A stretch of DNA of 64,000 bases from Gimesia aquarii. GTDB lineage: Bacteria; Planctomycetota; Planctomycetia; Planctomycetales; Planctomycetaceae. Positions 54,040 through 63,324 of the stretch are shown here, piece by piece; the first letter of the stretch is position 1, and every line of letters begins with the position of its first letter. Location: the NCBI RefSeq assembly GCF_007748195.1, contig NZ_CP037920.1:5423800-5487799 (forward strand), written 5' to 3'. The notes under the pieces were generated by a model, which was given only the letters and a program-made list of their open reading frames with translations, did not search any database and was not told the origin of the DNA. The position numbers and the translations under genes are program-made.

Positions 54040-56040
54040 ATGGATATTTGCCGTATTGGGGCGCTCATTCTGCTAGCTGCCTGTGGAGTTACTAATATCA
54101 CAGGCACTTTAGAAGCTGCAGAGAAGTCGATCGTCATTGATCGTGAATCACACGAGATAAAAGGCAAACTCACATATCAAAAAACGTTTTCCGCCAGGAA
54201 CAATCCGACCGAGTTCACATTCCTCTTGGAGCAAGATCTAAAGAAACAAAGCTCGGGTGGGTATTGGAGCGTCAATCTCAACGGTAAAACGCTTGGACGA
54301 CTTGAAGCACACACTCCCCAGGTCGGTTCAAACAAAAAAAACGATGGATTTCACCGAATCGGTTTCGCTGTCCCTCCCAATGTTCTCAAAGAGGGTGAGA
54401 ACACACTGGCAGTGACTGGTCGAGGACAGCCAGCAGTGTTACGCAATTTCGAATTGCAACCCTACCCTTTAAAACAGGCACTTAAGCTGCAAACGATTTC
54501 CGTAAAAGTAAACACGGAAGAGGGACAGCCTGTCCCCGCGCGCATTACCATTGTGAATCATCTGGGACAACTCGCAAAACTCTATAACGTACGCAGGCCA
54601 ACAAACGCTGTGCGGCCCGGTATTCTCTACACACTGGGAACCGGTGAGTCATTTGATTTGCCGCCGGGAAAGTACACGCTCTATGCAACGCGCGGGATGG
54701 AATGGGGAGTGGCCAAGCAGCCAATTGTAGTCGAAAGCCTAAAGCCTGAGAGTCACACATTAGTGATTTCACGCGAAGTCGACACAACAGGTTTTGTTGC
54801 CTGTGATAGCCATATTCATACTTTACCTGGTAGTGGCCACGGAAATGCCACCTACGCCGAACGCATGATTACAATTGCCGGCGAAGGAATTGAAGTCGCT
54901 ATTGCCACCGATCACAATCACATATCCGATTATACGCCATATCAAAAACAATCGGGCACTAACGCTCATTTCCACGCAATCTCCGGCGATGAAGTCACAA
55001 CTCATAATGGTCATTTTACCGCGTTTCCACTCGATCCCTCTAAAGCAGTTCCCGGAGGTGTAAAAGGCCGCAATCCACTCTTTCTGAAAAAAGAAGACTG
55101 GTCTGAGCTGATCGCCGATATGCGAAACAAAGGGGCCGAAGTCGTGATTCTAAATCATCCCTATTGGCCCACGATACCGAAAGGCCCCTTCGGTCGATTT
55201 CGCTTTAGCCGTAGCACAGGTAGTCGGATTGATGGACCTGCATTTAACTTCGACGGTTTTGAAGTCGCACAGCCTGCAAATGAAACCCCTGATTTTTTCT
55301 ACGCCCTCGAAGATTGGATGACATTACTGAATCGGGGATTGAGGCTCACGGCTGTAGGCGCCACTGATTCTCACACAGTCAATGACCCGGTCGGACAAGC
55401 GCGAACGTATCTCAAGAGTCACACTGATGACGTTTCTCAAATCGATCGCAAAGAGATTTATCGCGCATTCACAGAAGGGCGCGCGTCAGTGGCAGCGGGC
55501 ATTTTTGCAAATTTGACTCTAGCCAAACAGTACAACATGGGAGATCTTGTTCCAGCCACAACAGTGACTGAGCATCGTGATAACCAAAAATTCACTGCCA
55601 GTTTACGAGTCGCCGCACCTTCTTGGGTCCGTCCTCGTGAAGCCATGATCTACGTGAATGGGAAACAAGTCGCACACAAAAATATTGATTCGAAAATGAA
55701 TCAGCCCACCAATCAAACGCTCACATTCTTACTTGATTTACCTGCTCATGACGCACACATCATAGCATTTGTCCTGGGAGACGGCATCACATTGCCCGGT
55801 TGGACAACCTACGGCAAAGCGACACAGGCAATCACAAACCCAATTTACCTGGACGTCAATGGAGACAAAAAATATAGCGCACCTCGCGATACTGCCAAGA
55901 GACTGATCACAAAATTTACAAGCCAGGATACAAAACTCACACCGGCTCAGCAAAAAACATTGCTTGACTCAGAAACGGTCAAGGCAGATTCAGCCGTACT
56001 CCTGCACGTCAAGGATCTACTCAAGCAGACTTCTGATTAG
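54040..56040 (+). CDS. CehA/McbA-family metallohydrolase (PHP domain)
   Basis: This 666-residue exported protein has a signal peptide or lipobox at LLAAC (cysteine near residue 15), then an N-terminal beta-rich region of about 250 residues. A PHP-type metal site follows: CDSHIHTLPGSGHG near residue 258 (HxH), ATDHNHISDYTPY near 290, GDEVTTHNGHFTAFPLD, and NHPYWPTIPKG near 375. These fit the polymerase/histidinol phosphatase-like superfamily as annotated in CehA (carbaryl hydrolase) and McbA. Phosphatase or carbamate hydrolysis is possible; the natural substrate is unknown. AAAGGAG lies before the ATG. A sulfatase follows on the same strand 216 bases downstream. Confidence 0.85.
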   Translation: MDICRIGALILLAACGVTNITGTLEAAEKSIVIDRESHEIKGKLTYQKTFSARNNPTEFTFLLEQDLKKQSSGGYWSVNLNGKTLGRLEAHTPQVGSNKKNDGFHRIGFAVPPNVLKEGENTLAVTGRGQPAVLRNFELQPYPLKQALKLQTISVKVNTEEGQPVPARITIVNHLGQLAKLYNVRRPTNAVRPGILYTLGTGESFDLPPGKYTLYATRGMEWGVAKQPIVVESLKPESHTLVISREVDTTGFVACDSHIHTLPGSGHGNATYAERMITIAGEGIEVAIATDHNHISDYTPYQKQSGTNAHFHAISGDEVTTHNGHFTAFPLDPSKAVPGGVKGRNPLFLKKEDWSELIADMRNKGAEVVILNHPYWPTIPKGPFGRFRFSRSTGSRIDGPAFNFDGFEVAQPANETPDFFYALEDWMTLLNRGLRLTAVGATDSHTVNDPVGQARTYLKSHTDDVSQIDRKEIYRAFTEGRASVAAGIFANLTLAKQYNMGDLVPATTVTEHRDNQKFTASLRVAAPSWVRPREAMIYVNGKQVAHKNIDSKMNQPTNQTLTFLLDLPAHDAHIIAFVLGDGITLPGWTTYGKATQAITNPIYLDVNGDKKYSAPRDTAKRLITKFTSQDTKLTPAQQKTLLDSETVKADSAVLLHVKDLLKQTSD

Positions 56041-56256
56041 AATCAATTCAGAAATCAATCTATTGTAGACTTTACTCGGAATAGAAATAATTTGTGCCAG
56101 AGGATTGTATCAGCTACCATCTAGTAGAAAGGAGAGAAACTTCCTTCACGAATGAAGGCACTCGCAGTAAACAACAATAAAACCAAGCCCCTTGAAATTT
56201 TTCCGCATTAGTATCATTGTTGTCGGCTGGGTTAAATGTTATCGAGGAGAAGCGTG

Positions 56257-57810
56257 ATGAGAATTGGAATTCTGTTATGCCTGTTGTTTACTTCGTCCGT
56301 TCATGCAGCGACGAAACCGAACATTGTCTTCATCCTTGCGGATGATTTAGGCTACGGCGATGTCGCATGTTACAACTCAGAATCAAAAGTTCCGACGCCC
56401 TACCTCGATCAACTCGCCGTCGATGGCATGCGTTTCACTGACGCTCACAGTCCCTCGACTGTCTGTACGCCGACCCGTTATAGCATCATGACGGGACAAA
56501 TGGCGTTCCGCCTGAATTACCCCGGTGTCTTTACCGGCGTGGGCGGACCTTGCTTGATTGCCAAGGATCGCTTGACGCTTCCCGGCATGTTGCGTGATAA
56601 AGGATACGAGACTGCGATGTTTGGGAAATGGCACATTGGCATGACGTTTTTGGACAAGAATGGGAAAATGATCCATGCCAGGCAACCTGCTCAAAATACT
56701 GATCACACAATTAAAATCAATCCTGGTGTGGAAGCCGTCAGGCGAATTGATTATTCACGGGCCGTACTTGATGCGCCAATTCACCGAGGTTTTGATCACT
56801 TTTTTGGGACGGTCTGCTGCCCGACGACAGACTGGTTGTATGCCTTCATGGACGGTGACCGCATTCCGGTACCACCTACCAGATTGCTCGATAAATCCAG
56901 TCTACCTAAGCACGCATGGTCATTTGACTGTCGTCAGGGATTGATTGCCCCTGATTTTGACCATGAAGAAGTGGACATGGTCTTTCTGAAAAAGAGTCTG
57001 GAATTTCTAGACAAGCACAGCAAAGAATATCCGGAGAAACCCTTTTTTCTTTTTCACTCACTGCAAGCGGTACATCTTCCCTCATTCCCCGGAAAAGACT
57101 TTCATGGCAAGACTCAAGCAGGACCTCATGGGGACTTTATCTTTGAATTCGATGATATTGTGGGACAGTTGCTTCAAAAGCTCGAATCACTTGGACTGAC
57201 TGAGAACACACTCGTCATCGTAACTAGTGATAATGGCCCCGAAGTAGGCACCGTGATCAATATGCGCGAAAAACATCAACACAACGGAGCGCGACCGTGG
57301 CGGGGCATGAAACGTGATAATTGGGAGGGGGGACATCGCGTTCCCATGATTGTTCGTTGGCCAGGAAAAGTAGAGGCAGGTTCAATCAGCGATCAAACCG
57401 TGTGTCTGACCGATATGATGGCCACTTGCGCTGCGATTGTTGACACCAGGTTACCGAATGACGCTGCCGAAGACAGCTTCAATATTCTGCCAATTCTGTT
57501 AGGCAAGACTAAAGAGGATGTCCGTGATTTCACATTACACCAGACCATGAGTCTGAAGTTAGCGATTCGAAATGGTGACTGGAAGTATCTCGATCACAAA
57601 GGGTCCGGGGGAAATAACTACGGTAGAGGAAAGTTGAAACGATTCAATTTGCCCGACAAAACTCCTGACGCGCCGGGACAACTCTACAATATGAAGAGTG
57701 ATCCAGGCGAGACGACAAATTTGTACTTCAAGCATCCCGAAGTCGTCAAGAAATTAAAGAATCAACTTGAGCAGTTCAAAAAAAGTGGTCGCAGTGCTCC
57801 AGTTCGTTGA
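56257..57810 (+). CDS. Sulfatase, type I
   Basis: This is a 517-residue formylglycine-dependent sulfatase, third in the window. The signal peptide is MRIGILLCLLFTSSVHA. The frame is open to an ATG at 56236, but the ATG at 56257 is seven bases after GAGGAG and begins the signal peptide. Landmarks are [21 protein letters not shown], the activation motif CTPTR followed by YSIMTGQMAFR, MFGKWHIGMT and VTSDNGPEVGT. The segment between about 160 and 260 is divergent from the other two sulfatases, with two extra cysteines (GTVCCPTTDW), so the substrates probably differ. It follows the CehA/McbA gene, and a transaldolase gene converges from the right. Confidence 0.93.
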   Translation: MRIGILLCLLFTSSVHAATKPNIVFILADDLGYGDVACYNSESKVPTPYLDQLAVDGMRFTDAHSPSTVCTPTRYSIMTGQMAFRLNYPGVFTGVGGPCLIAKDRLTLPGMLRDKGYETAMFGKWHIGMTFLDKNGKMIHARQPAQNTDHTIKINPGVEAVRRIDYSRAVLDAPIHRGFDHFFGTVCCPTTDWLYAFMDGDRIPVPPTRLLDKSSLPKHAWSFDCRQGLIAPDFDHEEVDMVFLKKSLEFLDKHSKEYPEKPFFLFHSLQAVHLPSFPGKDFHGKTQAGPHGDFIFEFDDIVGQLLQKLESLGLTENTLVIVTSDNGPEVGTVINMREKHQHNGARPWRGMKRDNWEGGHRVPMIVRWPGKVEAGSISDQTVCLTDMMATCAAIVDTRLPNDAAEDSFNILPILLGKTKEDVRDFTLHQTMSLKLAIRNGDWKYLDHKGSGGNNYGRGKLKRFNLPDKTPDAPGQLYNMKSDPGETTNLYFKHPEVVKKLKNQLEQFKKSGRSAPVR

Positions 57811-57830
57811 TGTCTGAACATAAAAATTTG

Positions 57831-58916
57831 TCAATCGACGTTCGCCAATGATTCGCTTTTGGCGATAATCACTTCCATCAGTTCATTCCAGGACTTCACG
57901 AATGACTCGGCACCATCTTCCTGAAGCTTAGCTGCCAGGGCCTGAACGTCGATGCCCGCTTTTTCAAATTCATTGAGCACGTCTTCACAGTCACCGCCGT
58001 CTGCAGGCAGAGCGGGTCCAACCTCACCATGATCGGCAAACGCGTTCAATGTGTTCTCAGGCATTGTATTCACGGTAAAAGGCGATGCGAGTGACGTGAT
58101 ATAGAGAATATCAGACGCGTTAGGGTCTTTCATTCCTGTACTTGCCCAGAGTAATCGTTGTGGGCGGGCACCGGAATTCAATGCGCGCTGCCATCGCGGG
58201 GAATTCAGCAAGTCTTGATACGCCTTGTAGGCCCGTTTACCGACGGTAACTCCTAACCGATTATGCAGCGAATCAGGAACCTGATCGACAACAGCACGAT
58301 CCCAGCGGCTGATAAACAAGGAAGCAACAGAACCGACGGCAGGATTCAATCCTGCTTCAATCCGTCGTTCAACGCCTCTCAAAAAGGCTTCAGCGGCTTC
58401 CACAAAGTGCTCGCTTGAAAACAGGAGTGTTACATTGACGGGAATTCCCGCGAACGTGGCTTCTTCAATTGCCGGAAGTCCTTCTTTCGTGCCAGGAATT
58501 TTGATCAACACATTGGGACGTCCTGCGCGAGCATGTAAATCTTTCGCAGCCGCTAAAGTGCTTTCCGTGTCATAAGCAAGTAGAGGGGAAACTTCCAACG
58601 AGACCCACCCATCAACTCCGTCTGTTTTATCCCAGACCGGTCGAAACAAATCCGCCGCCTGCGTGATATCTTCAAGGGCAACCTCAAAAAAGAGCTGCTC
58701 ACCCCTCTCACCGTTTTTGAACTTTGTCTGGATTGCGCTGTCGTAAGACTGGCTGTTTTTGATTGCCTGATGAAAGATCGTAGGGTTTGAGGTCAAACCG
58801 GTTGTCGAAAGTTCGTCGATATACCGTTGGAGTGTCCCATTATTGAGCAGGTCGCGTGTAATATTGTCAAGCCACAGACTTTGCCCGAGATTGTTGAGTT
58901 CTTGTGTTGCTTTCAT
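57831..58916 (-). CDS. tal: Transaldolase
   Basis: This 361-residue transaldolase transfers a dihydroxyacetone unit between sugar phosphates in the non-oxidative pentose phosphate pathway. The opening QSLWLDNITRDLLNNGTL, TTGLTSNPTIFHQAI and the Schiff-base lysine region NVLIKIPGTKEGLPAIEEATFAGIPVNVTLLFS near residue 140 are characteristic. WVSLEVSPLLAYDT, FISRWDRAVVDQ and LLWASTGMKDP confirm the subfamily (long, mycobacterial/cyanobacterial type). The frame runs open to 59066, but the ATG at 58916 follows GGAGGTAATACC directly, and homology begins there. A housekeeping gene without obvious links to its neighbours. Confidence 0.95.
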   Translation of the reverse strand: MKATQELNNLGQSLWLDNITRDLLNNGTLQRYIDELSTTGLTSNPTIFHQAIKNSQSYDSAIQTKFKNGERGEQLFFEVALEDITQAADLFRPVWDKTDGVDGWVSLEVSPLLAYDTESTLAAAKDLHARAGRPNVLIKIPGTKEGLPAIEEATFAGIPVNVTLLFSSEHFVEAAEAFLRGVERRIEAGLNPAVGSVASLFISRWDRAVVDQVPDSLHNRLGVTVGKRAYKAYQDLLNSPRWQRALNSGARPQRLLWASTGMKDPNASDILYITSLASPFTVNTMPENTLNAFADHGEVGPALPADGGDCEDVLNEFEKAGIDVQALAAKLQEDGAESFVKSWNELMEVIIAKSESLANVD

Positions 58917-59519
58917 GGTATTACCTCCGAATGGGTCGGTGAATTCTATGTAAATTTCAGAACGGATTATCGAGAACGCATTGTCGTTAAATCTGGTTAC
59001 CAATGGAAGGGATGTTTCGAATTGTGTGGATCTTTGATTGAAAGTTGTATCGTGATACGACCACAACTAAAGCTCCTTATTAAATAAATTTAATAGAGTC
59101 AGGAAACAAGCAATCCCGACTCTGAATAATCACGCTTTCAGGTTGAGGCTTGCCTCTCCAATTCAGAAAATTCAAAAGACTCATCAAACTCGAAGATTTT
59201 CAACAGATGCTGAAACCAGATTTGCTCAGCCCTTTTTTCTGACCATTCAGGGGGTGTTCTATGATCACGATCGAATGTCATCCCTTTTGTGATTCATGTT
59301 TGACTCTAAAGTTCAAGCAATTTACGATAACAGGGTACAATTGTTAATTAAACACATTCTGCTTCATTGAATGTATTGAGGCGAACGACTGCATTTTAGA
59401 AACAATCTGTCAAAGAGGATCATCCACACTCTGATAAAAGAACCTGAATCCAACAAATACGAACATGCCACGTGTAGCCTGCACGTGCCAATGACTGATC
59501 AACATCGAATGAGGTTACA
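58917..59519. other. Divergent intergenic region with paired CACGTG palindromes
   Basis: About 600 bases separate transaldolase (minus) and the beta-lactamase/VanX fusion (plus). CACGTG, a perfect palindrome, occurs at 59469-59474 and 59482-59487 within 51 bases of the fusion start codon. A weaker inverted repeat (AGAGTC at 59094 and GACTCT near 59120) is visible near the transaldolase end without a T-run. Otherwise AT-rich with no RNA gene seen. Confidence 0.45.
59469..59487 (+). promoter_or_regulatory. Two CACGTG palindromes before the fusion gene
   Basis: CACGTG (59469-59474) and CACGTG (59482-59487) are separated by seven bases, so their centres are 13 bases apart, slightly over one helical turn. 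They lie 33-51 bases before the ATG at 59520, where an operator would sit. Which protein, if any, binds is unknown. Confidence 0.35.
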
Positions 59520-62500
59520 ATGAAAATCTTCCAGCAACTTGTTCTTATCATTATCTTACTTGGTCTGATTACCTGTGCTCATGCAGAGGAACCAAAACTA
59601 CCAGCTCAGATCCTAACATCAGTAGAAAAGCAAATCAAAAAACTGGTCGATGACAAGGGCATCCCAGGCTTGTCTATCGCGATTGCAGTGGATAATCAGT
59701 TACTTTTCTCAGGTGGTTTCGGACAGGCTGACGTCGAAAACTCGGTCCCTGCCACCACAGAGACACGTTACCGCACCGCGTCCATTGCCAAATCGATAAC
59801 CGCTGTTGCTGTCATGTCGTTGGCTGAAGAGGGTTTGATCGATCTCGACGCAGACGTACAAAAATATTGTCCGGAGTTTCCCAAAAAACGTTGGCCCATC
59901 ACAACACGACAACTATTGGGACATTTAGGAGGAGTACGCCACTATAAGAATGTGAGAGAGCCTGTTTCGACAGATCACTACTTCACATTGCAGTCCGCAC
60001 TCGCAACATTCAAAGACGACCCGTTACGACATCAGCCAGGGAGTCAATTTCTCTATACCACATTTGGCTATAACCTGCTGGGCAGCATTTGCGAAGGCGC
60101 ATCAGAAAAAGAGTTCTCTCAAGTCCTCAAGCAGCGTGTCTTCCGCCCAGCGGGAATGCAGCAGACAGTGGTCGACAATCAGTATGCAATTATTCCAAAC
60201 CGATCACGAGGCTACATCCGCCCGACAGCAATCTCGTTGTTGATGCGAAACACCTCAAAATACCTTAAAGCAGGTAATCTATATAATGCACCACTTCATG
60301 ACACCAGCATGAAGATCCCCGGCGGTGGGCTCTTATCAACTTCATCTGATTTAGTAAGATTCGCAATTGCGCTGAATACAGGAAAGCTTGTCAAACCGAA
60401 AACGTTGCAGCAGATGTGGACAAGCCAGAAAACAACTGCTGCGAATCATACTGGATATGGACTGGGATGGAAGGTGACCTCACGTTCCGGTCAAAAACAT
60501 GTTTGGCACACAGGTGGGCAGGCAGGAACATCGACAGTCCTGTTTCTTATCCCAGCGACAGGCACCTCAGTTGCTATCATGTGTAATCTACAAAAAGTTC
60601 CGTTACTGTCGCTCGCTAGAAACATAGCCAATACCGTCTCATCAAAGGCTACAGATGAAAAAAAAAGTTCCGACTACATGAGCGCAATTGATCGCTTGAA
60701 GGCTGCGATACGACACGAAGTCGAACAGAAGCAAATTCCTGCATTTTCCATTTCGCTCGTTGACGACGATAAACTGGTCTGGGCAGAGGGATTTGGCTTT
60801 CAAGATAAGGACCGTAAAGTCCCTGCCACAGCGGAAACGGTCTACCGGGTCGGTTCTGTTTCGAAACTCTTCACCGATGTGACAGTCATGCAACTCGTTG
60901 AAGATGGGACTCTCGACCTGGACACCAACGTCCAGACCTATCTTCCCGATTTTAAACCGATCAATCCGGATGGGATCAACATTTCACTTCGCCAACTCAT
61001 GACACATCGTTCCGGCCTGGTTCGTGAATCACCGGTCGGGAACTACTTCGATCCTACAGAACCAACGCTGGCAGACACCGTTGCCAGTCTCAACAGCACA
61101 CCACTTGTCTACAAACCAGACACAAAAACGAAGTATTCGAATGCAGCGATTGCCGTGGTTGGTGCCGTGTTAGAAAAACAACTTGATCTCTCTCACGCCG
61201 AACAGGTTCGCCAAAAAATACTCGATCCTCTACAGATGAATCATAGTGGATTCACAGTAACTCCCACCGTCAAAAAACATCTCGCCACAGGCTGGATGCG
61301 AACCAATGATGGCCGACGCTTCGTAGCACCGAACTTTCTCCTCGGTACGGGACCGGCAGGCAACCTGTACTCAAATGTTGTGGATCTAGGAAAATTTCTG
61401 ACCTGTATGTTCAACGAAGGGCAAATTGACCATGGTCAAATTCTAAAACAAGATACGTATCAATCGATGATCTCACCGCAGAAAGACCCCGATGGCAAAC
61501 CGCTAAGTTATGGTATTGGGTTTCGTATCCAGGACCTGGATGGATACGCTAAAGTCGGTCACGGTGGTGCGGTCTACGGCTTTTCCACACAATTGGAAGC
61601 ATTACCCAAGCGGAAGATAGGTGTTGCCGCCGTCTCTTCACTGGATGGGACAAACGGGGTTGTCAGTCGGCTGACTAATTATGCGCTGCGATTGATGATC
61701 GCCACTCAAGATGGTAAACCACTTCCGGTTTACCGCATGACTGGCCCCATTCCTGCAGAACGTGCAGAAGAGCTGGTTGGCCTCTACCGAAATGAAAAAG
61801 AAAACAAGTTTACTCGCATCACAGAGCTAAACGGCGATGTTTTTATGCACCGCGGCTCCTATCGCTACGAACTCCGTTCTGCCGCCGATGACGGTACGAT
61901 TGTAACAGATGATTCGTTCGGCTTTGGCACCAAAGTGCAATTGGAAAACAAGGATGTCCTCAAGGTTGGTAAAGCAAAATACGATCGAGTACCAGACTCA
62001 CCACCACCACAAATTCCCACAGACTGGAAAGGATTGATTGGTGAATATGGCTGGGATCACAATACTTTGTATATCTTTGAAGACGAAGGCCAGTTGTACG
62101 CGTTGATCGAATGGTTCTATTATTACCCCTTGAAGCAGGTCGACCTCAACACATTCACGTTTCCCGACTACGGCCTGTACCATGGTGAAGGTCTGAAATT
62201 TACTCGTGGTGAAGATGACATTGCGACTGAGGTCGTTGCTGCCGAGGTGAAATTTCTGCGTCGTGAAGTCGGTACCAAAGATGGTGAAACCTTTCGTATT
62301 ATACCCGTCAAACCGATCGATGATCTCCGCGCAGCGGCACTCGCCGCATCTCCACCACCCGAACCCGGAAATTATCGACAGCCTGATCTGGTCGATCTGA
62401 CAACTCTTGACCCCACCATCAAGCTCGATATTCGCTATGCCACAAAAAACAACTTCACCGGTGCCGTCTTCTACAAACAACCACGGTCCTTCATGCAGCG

Positions 62501-62936
62501 TCCTGCCGCCGAAGCAGTCGTCCGGGCAAACGCACGGCTCAAAAAACGAGGTCTCGGCCTGTTGATCCATGACGCCTATCGCCCCTGGCACGTCACAAAA
62601 ATGTTCTGGGACGCGACGCCATCTGAACTTAAAGACTTTGTCGCCAATCCCGCTCATGGTTCTCGTCACAACCGTGGCTGTGCAGTAGACCTGACGCTTT
62701 ATGATCTCAAGACAGGCAAACCAATCCAGATGGTTGCCGGCTATGATGAATTTTCACCACGTTCTTTTCCACTGTATCCCGGAGGAACGTCTCGCCAGCG
62801 CTGGTACCGACAATTACTGCGTCAGACCATGGAAGCAGAAGATTTCACAGTCTACGAATTTGAATGGTGGCACTTCGATTTCAAGGATTGGAAAAAATAT
62901 CGCATCGGAAATCAGACCTTTGAAGAAATTGATTGA
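59520..62936 (+). CDS. Fusion of two serine beta-lactamase-fold domains and a VanX-type D,D-dipeptidase
   Basis: This 1138-residue exported protein has a signal peptide (MKIFQQLVLIIILLGLITC then AHA). Domain 1 (about 30-375) is a class-C/PF00144 serine hydrolase: SIAK nucleophile at 88-91, YTT at 180 in place of the usual YxN, and WHTGGQAG for the HxG motif. Domain 2 (about 390-740) has SVSK near 447, a canonical YSN and GHGGAVYG. A beta-rich segment (about 745-945) resembles the C-terminal domain often attached to PF00144. Domain 3 (about 955-1138) is a VanX/DdpX M15 dipeptidase with SRHNRGCAVD (zinc His and Asp) and EWWHFDF. It could cleave peptidoglycan stems and hydrolyse released D-Ala-D-Ala or other D-peptides. 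GAGG precedes the ATG. Confidence 0.9.
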   Translation: MKIFQQLVLIIILLGLITCAHAEEPKLPAQILTSVEKQIKKLVDDKGIPGLSIAIAVDNQLLFSGGFGQADVENSVPATTETRYRTASIAKSITAVAVMSLAEEGLIDLDADVQKYCPEFPKKRWPITTRQLLGHLGGVRHYKNVREPVSTDHYFTLQSALATFKDDPLRHQPGSQFLYTTFGYNLLGSICEGASEKEFSQVLKQRVFRPAGMQQTVVDNQYAIIPNRSRGYIRPTAISLLMRNTSKYLKAGNLYNAPLHDTSMKIPGGGLLSTSSDLVRFAIALNTGKLVKPKTLQQMWTSQKTTAANHTGYGLGWKVTSRSGQKHVWHTGGQAGTSTVLFLIPATGTSVAIMCNLQKVPLLSLARNIANTVSSKATDEKKSSDYMSAIDRLKAAIRHEVEQKQIPAFSISLVDDDKLVWAEGFGFQDKDRKVPATAETVYRVGSVSKLFTDVTVMQLVEDGTLDLDTNVQTYLPDFKPINPDGINISLRQLMTHRSGLVRESPVGNYFDPTEPTLADTVASLNSTPLVYKPDTKTKYSNAAIAVVGAVLEKQLDLSHAEQVRQKILDPLQMNHSGFTVTPTVKKHLATGWMRTNDGRRFVAPNFLLGTGPAGNLYSNVVDLGKFLTCMFNEGQIDHGQILKQDTYQSMISPQKDPDGKPLSYGIGFRIQDLDGYAKVGHGGAVYGFSTQLEALPKRKIGVAAVSSLDGTNGVVSRLTNYALRLMIATQDGKPLPVYRMTGPIPAERAEELVGLYRNEKENKFTRITELNGDVFMHRGSYRYELRSAADDGTIVTDDSFGFGTKVQLENKDVLKVGKAKYDRVPDSPPPQIPTDWKGLIGEYGWDHNTLYIFEDEGQLYALIEWFYYYPLKQVDLNTFTFPDYGLYHGEGLKFTRGEDDIATEVVAAEVKFLRREVGTKDGETFRIIPVKPIDDLRAAALAASPPPEPGNYRQPDLVDLTTLDPTIKLDIRYATKNNFTGAVFYKQPRSFMQRPAAEAVVRANARLKKRGLGLLIHDAYRPWHVTKMFWDATPSELKDFVANPAHGSRHNRGCAVDLTLYDLKTGKPIQMVAGYDEFSPRSFPLYPGGTSRQRWYRQLLRQTMEAEDFTVYEFEWWHFDFKDWKKYRIGNQTFEEID

Positions 62937-62980
62937 TGTCAACTGGAAACTGATTCTGGTTGATGATCTATCACGAAATA

Positions 62981-63042
62981 CACTAAAGACACGAAATTAA
63001 AATTCAATGCTTCGAGATTTCGTGCTTTTCGTGTCTTTAGTG
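62981..63042. repeat. 16-base perfect inverted repeat
   Basis: CACTAAAGACACGAAA (62981-62996) is exactly inverted as TTTCGTGTCTTTAGTG (63027-63042) with a 30-base loop, in the gap after the fusion gene. Sequences of this kind (runs of ACACGAAA/TTTCGTGT) are familiar as dispersed intergenic repeats in several environmental phyla. No T-run follows, so it is not a standard terminator. Confidence 0.7.
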
Positions 63043-63085
63043 GTAGTAAAAGTGACCCTGGAATTTTTTAAACATGGAGTAATTA

Positions 63086-63295
63086 GTGTTGCAACCAATC
63101 ATCGGCTACCACACTGATGGCGAGGGACACTGGGTAGCGCAATTAGATTGTGGGCACAATCAGCACGTCCGTCATGATCCCCCCATGATTGTTCGTGAAT
63201 GGGTTACATCAGAATCCGGTCGTACTTCCATGTTGGGACATCAACTTGAGTGTAAAAAGTGCGATGAACGTGCACCAAAGGACGAACGGCCATAA
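63086..63295 (+). CDS. DUF3565 family protein
   Basis: This 69-residue small protein belongs to DUF3565. The family pattern is clear: IIGYHTDGEGHWVAQLDCGHNQHVRHDPP, then REWV near 38 and the C-terminal LECKKCDE. Two histidine/cysteine clusters (CGHNQHVRH and CKKC) suggest that it binds a metal. The start is GTG at 63086, six bases after GGAG. It follows the beta-lactamase/VanX fusion by 150 bases on the same strand, with the inverted repeat between. Function of the family is unknown. Confidence 0.85.
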   Translation: MLQPIIGYHTDGEGHWVAQLDCGHNQHVRHDPPMIVREWVTSESGRTSMLGHQLECKKCDERAPKDERP

Positions 63296-63324
63296 CTCGC
63301 GAAACGTGAAACAGAGGCTACATT

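Noticed and set aside
59520-62936. A vancomycin-resistance cluster around the VanX-like domain
   Set aside because: No vanH, vanA or two-component genes are nearby, so the VanX-type domain is more likely to serve dipeptide recycling.
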